Made by a program: the position numbers and the translations under genes. This document shows, one piece after another, positions 27,101 to 39,100 of a DNA stretch of 64,000 nucleotides (position 1 is its first letter; every line of letters begins with the position of its first letter). The notes below the pieces were generated by a model. It was not told the origin of the DNA and ran no database searches. It saw only the letters and a list, made by a program, of their open reading frames with translations. The DNA lies in the NCBI GenBank assembly GCA_028753945.1, contig JAPNXP010000006.1:3844001-3908000 (forward strand), given 5' to 3'. The stretch comes from Hexactinellida sp. DTS-2022 (Eukaryota; Porifera; Hexactinellida).

Positions 27101-30100
27101 CATTACGATGGGAACATTCGAATAGACTTGATTCATTCCCATAGCAATGAACATCATCAAGGGTGAAGGTTGCAGTACTGTTAGGATGCACTTGGTAATC
27201 TTCAAAACTTGAAGCTCGCTTAAACCCAAGATTTCTACATGCAACATTGGAATCAAATATGTCCCAATAATCATCACACACATAACCCCATCCATTGTAA
27301 TAATATTCAAGTAGTCCTTCGTGTCCATGGTTAAGTCTAAGTGCACCAATCTCTAAATAAGCAATGATTGATCAAAAATTTAGGTGGTACCACTAAATTT
27401 TAGTAGTAGGTAAATATATAGATTTTTGGATGTTATTAATATTTTAGTTTAAACAAGAAATAACTATACCTGGAAGTTTGCATTGTATATTTATTATCAT
27501 ATCGCCTTCACAGATCTGAGTTATTTTCGGGCACTCGCAGAGAGAGGATTCAATACCAATACAATTGTATTGGACTCCTTCTATCGGGTAAAGATAGATT
27601 TGGTCGGTAATATTTGTATGAAAGTGAGAAATTAAGTCAGATTCTGCATTTTCACGACACACGACTTGTGCGTTCTCCTGAGTGAACCCATTTGCACATA
27701 AATAGTTCCATTTCATGTCCCTAAATACTCTTATTGGAGTAGGTGTTCTGCTGACTATTTCTGGATATGTCTCACAGTCGCCTATTAGGAATATTTTAGT
27801 GATAAGATATATTCCAATGAATCTACTAATCCAAATTCTATGAATCGATATTTTGAAAGGTTTTTATGACCATATAAACGAATTAAAATGAATCAATAAG
27901 AAAGTAGTACTTTCAAAATATTCTGCCAAATTGGCTGACTTCCTAAAAAAGAACTCAATTTACACAAATAATTCCTTACTCCAGAGAAAGTTAATTTCTA
28001 AGAGAAAGATAATCAAAGAGAAAGTTGGGCACGAAGGCCAGAGTTAAAATGGGGTACTTCCACCATATATATTACTTCGTTAATAATATATTATTATTTA
28101 CGCACTTGTATCACATGAAAGGGAAACATGCTCTGAATAGGAACAGCTGTATGTTGATGCAGAACTGTAGCTACATTCTAGAAGAGTTTGTTCTGATCCA
28201 CTACATCCGACATAGTTTATTCCTGGCTCCAGTGGATTATCAATATCAATCCCTGTCAAGTATAAAACAACACTTCTGAATCCAAGTTGTCTGCAAGCGA
28301 CTTGTGCATCATATTCGCCAAAGGAGCCATCACATACATAACTCCAGCGATAGTTATAAAATATCTCAAGGATTCCTTCACTTACATTAGAAAGTCTCAA
28401 GTCTCCGTTTTCTAAAGAACTGTTAAATTGCTACAGTCGAGTTACAACGTTACAACTAGCCTAATGATCTATGAGACTGAAATTATCAACAGAAAGTAAA
28501 ATGAACCTTTCAAAATTCACATAAGAATATAAATCTCAGAAATTACAATAAACTTTCAATAAATTCGAAACAGGGACTCCTTAATCAATATTTCGCCTTA
28601 AATTTATTCCTATTTATATCTAGCAAGCAAACAAGCAAACTCGCTTGCTAGTTATATATTATAATTGGAATATTACCTGGTAAATCACATTGTACTTCAA
28701 CTATTTTCATAGAAGAACAGGTTTGGCTAATACTTTCACAATCACAAAGGGTGGATTCTGTTCCATTACATTGAAAACGAGAACCGTAGATTGGAAACGT
28801 GTGAGGTCCAAAATCCAAGGAAACTGATCTGTAGGCGCGTGCAGTTGTGTTTCCATTCTCCTTACAAATCACATCGGCAACTTCTTGTGTCACTGTATTT
28901 CCACAAATATAATTCCAATGTCCATCATTGAAATAGTATGCAATTTGACTGGTGCCATCGATATTGGGAAGTAGTGCTTCGCATCCATCTGAAAACACAA
29001 TATTTTAGCACTTGTATTTCCTTATTAAAAATTGCTCTTTACAATAAATTTACTATAAATATTCAATATACAAATTAAATTTATATATATTCGGACATCA
29101 GTAAGACTTCCAGAAATAAACATAAAACTAACATCTGATGAATTTATTTAAAACAGTTTATTATCATTATGCTCTGAATATATTCAAATGATTCATATTA
29201 TAAATAAACACCTTTCCTGTGCGCATATACTTTAGTATAGAGGCCCTGAAATGAATCACTGCCTTTGATACTATTACTTGTCTAATTTTCCGAAACTTTG
29301 TGTACGTGACTTTTGAATTATTACATAACAATAACAAATTATGTGTTTTTCATTTACCTTGAAAATTCAAAATTTCACTTCATTTTCCAGTTAATTTTGA
29401 CTTGACACGGTTCAGAACTTCAATAAACTTAGAATTATAGCAAATTAACTTTCGTTAGTCAATGATATCCTAATACACATCAAAAACTTAGATATATACT
29501 CTTTATTGTAAAAGTATCAAGTAACATTAAACTGGATTGAAATAACAAATGATCATCATTGAATTACTTAAATATTTATATTTCCTTGATTTCAGCTGAG
29601 CATGTATTTTTATCCAGAGTGGGGAGCGCGGTTATAAATTCAAAATCAACACAGAAGTTAACTTTCAACTGGTATTGAGAGTATATAACTGTGACAAATA
29701 TTATTATTACTCAATAGTCTAATGAGAGGTAAGGCCGCGTAGTGCCGTTAACTTGAGGTGCGTAGCACCGATCTGTCGCAAAGCAACCGAGACCGAAGGG
29801 CTCGTATCTAATTAAAATAGAATTTGTGAACTAATCTCTCCTGCATTTGTATTCTTACCAGAATCACACTGAACTGCAAGATGTTCACCTGAACCACAAT
29901 TATGTATTCTCTCAAAATCACAGTTATTGATTGAGAATTGATTCCCCAGGCATCGAATATTGTCCACCTCGAAATTATAGTTGTTATGGTGGAGAGAATA
30001 AGAGTATACTGAAGCTGCTCTATATCCTAGCTGTCTACATACAGTATGTGCCGCTGCATAATCAAAATAGTTGTCACAGATATACCCCCAGGTACCAAAG

Positions 30101-33100
30101 TATGCCTCCAATAGTCCTGTGTAATAGTTGTGGCGAACTGTACCATTCACTATTACAATTTACATATAAATTCAAACGTGAAAAATATTGTATTTCCATA
30201 AATGGAAATCAAATGCAATTGTATTAGTAAACTGCACTCGAAAGGTGACCAAATGGCTCATTCGAATAACAATGCAATTACCTGGAGTTTGACATTGGAT
30301 ATGAGCTATTGTAGAACTGTTGCATTCACTTCCTGTCTGGTTGCATTCGCATAGAGAGTTCTCATATCCAGTACATTGATACTTGTATGGATATATTGGA
30401 AGAGTTTGATTTAGGGCACTTTGGTGAAGAGCTGAATGATTTTGAAGTGTTGTACCTATATTTTCACGACACACTACTTGACCATTAGATTTACTGAACT
30501 CATCAGCACAAACATAATACAAAGTTTGATTGTTGTAGTATTGCAGTGGGTTGGGATTTTCTTCAGCAGTTGGTGCAATGGATTCACAAATACCTAATAA
30601 AAATATTTTATTGACGATAAACCGTAATACAATAAATTTCCGTTATAACTAAGTCGGATAAAAAGAAATTCCCGCGCATATCGATTCAAATAACAAGATA
30701 CCTTAAATTATGCTACAACAGGAGTTCACTGTAGCTATGTTGATGTATAACTTATCGATATTCTTAACAAAAATAATTTTGTTTTAAACAGTTCAGTTTT
30801 TTAATTAAAGTATTTCCCAAAACTGTTTCCGGATACTAAAAGTGCAGTAGACTCTCGTTAATGTTTAACAACAGGGGGTCTTTCGAAATTTGTTTTTGTT
30901 ATCCACAGTTCGCATTAAGCGAAGTCATTGCATGCATTTGTATAAACTAGGGGAATTAAAATATGTTCTCCTTAACCAGGGCCGGCGGAAGAGGGCGTTT
31001 GGGGCGGCCTGGGCCGCCCCACTTTTTCTGTGATTTTTTACTACTCTGAAATTTCCCGGGCGTGTTTTCTAACTCTGCAATCCTCATAATTATCATCATA
31101 ATACAAGGCCGCCCCACCTCTTACTAGCTTCCGCCGGCCCTGTCCTTAACTGATATTTCTCTTTATCCGTGTTCGTACTAACGAGTGTATATTTACCATT
31201 TAAAGCGTATTAGAGTAATAATTTATTATATATGAATTATTATTAAACCTACTTACATCACATTTGACTGTTAACTTAACTAAATATTTGGGAAACTAAC
31301 GACATACTGTCTTTTGAGAGCTAATTGCATTTCCTAGTATGTATCAGGATAGTATTTAATAGCAGTTAATTTTTTTTGCCTCTAAATCTAATTCATATAA
31401 ATTACGAATTACTTAATTGTACTAAGGAGATTTAAATATATAATACAGTAGAGCCTCTGAACAACGGACACCTTGGGACCGGAACCGTTGTCCGTTATTT
31501 AGAGGTTGTCCGCTATTTAGAGGTTGCTTTTCTATTAAACATATGCTAAATAAATAAATCCGTGCCACGAGGGTTGTCCGTTATTTAGAGGTTGTCCGCT
31601 ATTTGGAGTGTCCGTTATGGGAGGCTCCACTGTATATTGAAATAATGTAAACCTCAATTAATTCAAATGTTAGCACAATTTTTTTTAAACTTACCAGGAT
31701 TACAAATGATGTAAACATGTTCATAAGAATAGCAGTAATGATAGTAATTTTCATACAGGGTATGGGAACAATTGAGTATGTTTGTTTCATTTCCGATGCA
31801 GTCTACGTTCACCAATTTGTAGTTTACATCTTCATCATAGTGATAGTAATCGGTAAATAAAGCAGAACGATAACCCAGTATTCTACATGAAACGTTTGCA
31901 TTTATATTAGTCCAACCATCGTCACACACTGGGCCCCATCCGTTATAGTATACCTCCAAAATTCCTCTATCTCCACCAGTCAATCTTATATCTCCATTAT
32001 CTAAATACGTACAAGAGTTAATATGGTATACTAACCATAATTAATAACTCCTTCAAATAGAATTTTATTACTAAACCCAAGGATTTTTCTTTTGATTTAA
32101 GGATTTTCCTTGGATTCAAACGACTAAATCTGTAAAAAATTCAAAATCAACCTTGAAGTTAGCTTTCAACGGATATTATAAGTAAACAAATATGCTGAAC
32201 ATAAATTTCGCACTCATAAATTTCTAATATGTAAACAAATTAAAACTTTGTAAATAGTATAAAGGGATGTATATAACTTCCCTTTCTACCATTTTCCATG
32301 GCAGAAAGGGTGAGAAGTAAGGCCGCACAGCGATGGTTAACTTGAGGTGCGTAGCACCGATCTGTCGAAATGCGACCGAGACCTTAGGGCTCGTTAATAA
32401 TAAAACTTAAATAAAATAATGCCAAGAAGCAGTTATAGCCATCCCACTCATGCTAACGTGCTAGTTGTAAGTATTATTATTATTATTTGTTCATAATCAT
32501 ATTAATGTTGTGCACTAATGTTTGCTAATTATGCAACCAGCAGACAGCTAATAAATTGTATGTTCAAGGCTACTTTTTTCCTTAACAAATGAAGGGGGAA
32601 ATCGGGTAGAGTGAACAGGCCAAAAGGGGAAATGACATAAAAAGGTTAAGAACCCCTGGTTTATATAATATGGTTTTTATAAATTCGTTATATCATTATT
32701 GAAATTCAACCTACCAGCTTGGCATACCAATGAAAACCTGTTATAACAGTAGTTTGTTACATATGAATTTTCACACAGTGTTATATTGGTATCTGTCCTT
32801 GAGCATTGACCTATGTTCAAATTAGATACAGGAGCCGCGTTAGAATAATAATCTAAACTGTATGAAGTAGCCTTGAGGTAGCCAAGCTGACGACAAGCAA
32901 TATCAGCAACGTATTCTATATTATAACTGTAGTAATAGCTATTGAAACACACATATCCCCAGTCAGAATCCAGATAAACTTCAAGATAACCTTCAGTGAC
33001 TTTTGATAGTCGAAGTGTACCGTATTCTAAATATAATAAGAAATTTAAAATAAACTAGGAAAATTGATATCCTCTCAATTTTTCCTATACATCCACTAAA

Positions 33101-36100
33101 ATCAGTCAACTTGCATACCTGCCAACCTTACAGGGATTCCCTGTACAGTACAGGGATTTTAACCATTTTGGCTGGTCCGTACAGGGATTTCTAAATTTGT
33201 ACAGGGTTTTTATTTAGGGAAAAATCATTGATTGTGAGTCTATTAATACCTAAACATGTAGGCACCATGTAAATATAGCATCTGTTCCTTATCGAGCATA
33301 CAGGGATTCCCAGTACAGTCTATATAACTAACGTTTTCACCTTTACAAGAAATATTCTTCTGGGTGTACAGGGATTTTGGCCAATGTACAGGGGGAAATA
33401 GGAGCCTCGTACAGGATTATGTATCAAATAGGTTGGCAGGTATGAACTTGGCTGGATTATAAATCTTTCCACGGAGTTTTGCATCGATTAATATTCAAAG
33501 ATAATCATAATATTGTAAATCATAACATTGTGATACATTTTTGAAACACTAATTCCCATATTTTTTGATGGAGAAAATGAATCACTATTGTATTCAAAGG
33601 TTTATTTGTCAAGGACTTCATGGATCACGATGTGATAATGTGTATTTACACTATAACTTGTGAATTGGATTATTTTAACAAGTGTATACCTGGTCTCTGA
33701 CATCTAATCTCTACAACTTCGAGTGATGAACAGTTCCTAGGGTTGATAGGACAGTAGCATAGAGAGGTTTCGTTTCCTACGCAGTTGTGTTGATGTGGAT
33801 AGAATGGGTATCCATAAGTGAGATTTGAAACTGGTATAAATTCATAGCTTTTTGCTAAAGTGCCAAAGTTTTCATGACAAATAGTGTGTGCATTGTTTAT
33901 TGTAAAGTCATCACTGCACAAATAATTCCAGTCCTGCCCATCATAGAACTGAACAAGAACATTTGTATCATCAGACTGTAATGCAATAGCGGTACATCCA
34001 TCTAACGAATTATAGAAATTAGCAAATTACATACATATTGTAACAAAATTTAACTATTCTTCATATAAACTAAATAAGAGAATATAAAACTTACCAACTT
34101 CACATGTCAAGTAGACGTGTTCATATGTGTGGCAATCATAATCATTACGATGGGAACATTCGAATAGACTTGATTCATTCCCATAGCAATGAACATCATC
34201 GAGGGTGAAGATTGTAGTCCTGTTAGGATGCACCTGGCGTGATTCAAAACTTGATGCTCGCTTAAACCCAAGATTTCTACATGCAACATTAGAATCCAAT
34301 ATGTCCCAATAATCATTACACACATAACCCCATCCATTGTAATAATATTCAAGTAATCCTTCGTGTCCATGGTTAAGTCTAAGCTCGCCGTTCACTGAGA
34401 GAGGAAATTGAGTTGAAATACATGTAAAAGAATACTCCATTATAAGAAACTTTTAGAATGTTAAATTTAAGAATTCTGTTAGTATAGAATCTGTAGTTCC
34501 TAAGATTTAAAACAAGATAGCTGTAGATCCTAAATGTAGATCCTAAATGTAGATCCTAAATGTAGATCCTAAATGTAGATCCTAAATGTAGATCCTAAAT
34601 GTAGATCCTAAACGCCCGCAAAGCGGCCGTTAATTGTGACGTATAAATTCTGACATAAATCAAGAAAGGTCACAAAGAAGCTTTTGTGAGAGATTGAAAC
34701 TTTATACTAGGTGAAAGGATGCTGAAAACGACTTTGAGATTAAATAATTCTGAAAATAATATTTACCAGCGCGCTTCGCTTGAAATGTCGCTTCGGGCAG
34801 AATACAACCTCACACCAACCGTTTCGCGGTTGTTGTGTGGTTTAATATTAGTACTTCTAACATCAGTTATCGCTTAAATTAAAAACACAATTGTTGTTTG
34901 TGTGTTTGTCCAGAATTAATAGGAAAGACCATAAGCTCTAGAAATCTGAAATTGGCATGCAGAGGTAGTTTTACACGTTGACAACGATCTATTAGTTTTC
35001 ATACGAAATAATGGGATTATGACGTCATAAAAGCACATATTTGGAATAGCTCTTTCAGTTTTTATCCGATTCGCCCACAATTTTGGATAGCAAGACAACA
35101 ATAATTGTGACTTAAATATACCGATTTATGGGGTTATGACGTCACATGAGAACTAATTGGGACTAAGCTGTTACAATTTTGATTCAATCGGCATAAATTT
35201 TGTCACATTATAAAATATATTATATTGCATGTCTCTTCAAATTTTTATAATTTTCACATTTTATCTGCGCCAGGCATTAACAAAAATGTAACCTCCAATT
35301 GCTACCTCTGCACATATTGAGGTTTGGTGATTTAATCTTCACCTACATTAATTCCGAAATTGCATTGTATTTTTAGCTTACATTAATCACATACGTAAGT
35401 ATGCATAATATTAATATCAAAGTTATTAAACAATTTATTGACCTATATTTTCTGCATAATAAATTACATTTGATGAGAGTAATGCAGAGAATGAATATTC
35501 AAATAATTTATTGTGAAGAAAGTAAAACTTGAGGTAGTAAATAGCATTAATTTAATTAATTGACAACCTTGGCTTGGCTCCCAAATATCAATAAACTGAA
35601 CAGGATCAACAACGTTAATTTACAATCCACAGGTTTTAACTTATATATTGGGAGTGGTATTGAGGAGGGCAAGGCCGCAATGCGGCCGTTAATGTGTTGC
35701 GTAGTGTCTAACACGAACGAACAAAGGTCGCGAAGCGACCGAGATCGAAGGGCTCGTAGCTTAAATAGGTCTAAAAGAGTCAAATTTAATAATGTGCAAT
35801 TTTATAATCTGGTGTGGCCAACGTATCCGCATCATTATTGCACATGTTTTATTAAATTTTCAGATTTATCTCGTAGAGGGTGCGAATTATGTGCTATTAA
35901 GCGAATTTTCACACTCTCAAAATGTGACAATGGCTAATTTGGCGAGGAGAAGGAAATGTTAAGTAGAAACCTTAATTTGTTGTCGGGTGCCAAATGTTAT
36001 CCCTATATGCCAAATCACATTTTAAAACCTTCCAATTTCTTCAATGATCTCGGAACATACAAACAAATATATACATCCTTGTGTTTTAAATATAAGAATG

Positions 36101-39100
36101 CTGCTATTTAAAAAATAAATGAAAGCCAAATTCGGAATCAATATATTTGTTTAGTTATTAGTTATTACATATTTAATTATTCTTAATTAAAACTTTAAAT
36201 ATTGTTTATATTCACTATCACTGTAATTATCAGGACATGCAAATATCCGTAAATACTATAAACACACACCGATTGTGTTTAAACGATATTATTACTATGA
36301 CCCTATAATTTGTAAAATAGAAAATGCGAAAAGGTCATTTGTAAATTGTATAATTGATTTATTTGCGATTTATTAATAACGAATTTACAACAATAGTGCA
36401 CCATTGTTGTTAGTTATAAATTAAAAAGGTATAAACATATCAGTGCCGTAGCCACCAATTAAAAGTGGTCAGGTTAGACCGGGCTGGATACAGTACCAAC
36501 AGGGCCAAGGGTTCAGGTTAACCTGTCCAACCAACTAAAAGTGGTCAGGTTGAAACCTGACCAACCTGACCAGTGGCTACGGCCCTGCATATACCCCAAC
36601 CAAAAATCTGAAATTACCTGGTCGGATACAATCTATTACAGCTATGGAATTTGAGCTACATGATTGTTGTGTTGTATTGCAGTCGCATAGAGAAGTTTCA
36701 TTTCCATCACAGACGAGGGCATAGGGATAGATTGGAAAGCTTTCAGTTGCTTCGTTGAGTATGATGCCGTTTTGGATAGAACGCAGTCCGTAATTACCTT
36801 GCTCTAGGCAAATCAAATTAGCCTCAATCTCGGTAAAGTTTTCAGAGCATACATAGTGCCATTGTTCGTTAATGAAGTACCTCACTTCTTGAGAAGATTC
36901 ATTTCTATTGTATAAGGCGGTGTCGCAACCCTCTATATAAAAGATTCATAAATATAAGGCATTTTGCTTAATTCGACTCAAGGAATCATCCGTCTCTGAA
37001 ATGGTTCGTTATCGTATTTTGAAACTGATTCTATGAAGGAACAAAATTTCATCGTGTTATACAAATGGGGATGATTCATAGATTCGATTCATTCATTAAA
37101 AATTGATAAATTTTGCGAAATATTTTACTACTGTTATTAATAGAAAATTTATTTATTTGATTCAATTGTGGCAAAAAATTTTAAGACAAGGAAAATATAA
37201 ACTGAAAAGAATAAAACTTACCAACATCACATGTTAAGTACACGTGCTCGTAGGTTCCACAATCGTGATTAGTATCATGAGAACAATTCAATAAACTCCA
37301 TTCATTACCGGTGCAGCGAACATTATCCAGGGTGAAGATTGCAGTCCTGTCGGGATGCACCTGGCATATCAAAAAACTTGATGCTTCCTTAAATCCGAGA
37401 TCTCTACATGCGACATTGGAATCAAATATGTCCCAATAGTCATCACACACATAACCCCATCCATTGTGATAATATTCAAGTAGTCCTTCGTGTCCATGGC
37501 TCAGACGAACAGCACCATTGTCTAAAAACGAAAATTTGGAATTAAATACATATGAGGTTCCTAGCTAACTTTAAGTATAAATTTGCAATTTTTTAATTCT
37601 CTTATTCGACATTAGAACAACTCTAATGTGACATCCGAAAAAATCAATTAAGTAAAAATAGTCCAAATACGACCTCTTGGTCGTGATCGCGTCACAACAG
37701 AAATTCAAAACCTCAGAATTTCGCTTTTTTGAATAGTAAATCACATCAATACAAATTTATACGACAAATTTGAAAATTTTAATTCATAATCAACATAGTT
37801 ATTCACTTATAAGACCATTTGGAAGCTAGCCTTTGATTTGATTTTGAATTTTATTTAATTTTATGCCTATTTTGGTAAATAAGAACAATAACAACAGTAA
37901 ATAAGTATTCATATTTTAAATTTATTAAATTCAAAATTACTATTTCGATTCTTGTTTACATATTATAGCATTTAGAAGTGAGTATTTATCTCAATTGTAA
38001 TATTTTATCTCCCTATCACTTTAATAATATCCGGACAAATAAACAAACACACAAACACTCGAAATAATCGAAATTCAATAATATAGAAAATTAGAAATTT
38101 ACTATGGCCCAATAACTTATAGGAACAGCTAAATATCTAAATGTTTTGTAACAATTAATTTGAGAAGTTACTATGTATTAAGCCTCAGTTCCTTTAATTT
38201 ATTAACCATGGTACTTACTAATATAGTTCTACTGTCTACTATTTGGTACAATATACGCACGCTATTAATTACTCGCTATTTACACGTGCTCGCAATTTTC
38301 AGTATCATGAAATCATTCGTGAGACTCCATTAATTTCATCACATTCAACATAATTAACTGCACAGATTTCAGGAATTTAGGATTTAATAGGTCCATGGCC
38401 GTAGCAACCTGTACGGCTAATATTGTTCTTGTTGAACAACATTTTTCATAATATTATATTATAACTGCGACTTTACAATCATACTTTAAAAATTTTAATC
38501 CTGTTTAGTCTAACATAAGGATATAGTAGTTCTAAAATTGAAAGTTAGTAACAGATAGCCAACTACAATATACTGCATATTGTCTATGCTGGCCATTTAG
38601 GTGCTTGTTATGGTCTTGACTTGGTCAACATGAAAATGTGATGCTCGCGTATTACTATAATGGAGAAACAAAATTTGTATTGTATACAATTAAGTTATTT
38701 AAATGTTCTAGGTTTGCATTGCTTTTTTGAAGGATCGTCCGTTAAACATATATAAATTGGTCTAGTATTATAACTTACTGGCCCAATTTATTGTAGCTAG
38801 AGGATTGTATAGATCCTGAAGAATCATCATTCAACTATCTACGTATATAGTATACGATATGTCGTTGGTTTCAAACATATACCCCAACCAAAAATCTGAA
38901 ATTACCTGGTAGGATACATTCTATTACAGCTATGGAATTTGAGATACATGATTGTTGAGTAGAATTGCAGTCGCATAGAGAAGTTTCATTTCCATCACAG
39001 ACGAGGGCATAGGGACAGATTGGAAAGCTTTCAATTCCTTCGTTGAGCATGATGCCGTTTTGGATAGAACGCACTCCGTAATTCCCTTGCTCTAGGCAAA

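Noticed and set aside
8798-32000. Two separate genes within gene M, split near 32-33 kb
   Set aside because: No signal-peptide exon, stop codon or 3' tail lies between 32000 and 32715, and the frame is continuous through 37 exons; a fusion of older copies explains the I-I step better. cDNA would decide.
34522-34612. CRISPR-like regular repeats
   Set aside because: The units are head-to-tail without spacers in a eukaryotic intron; it is a simple tandem repeat.
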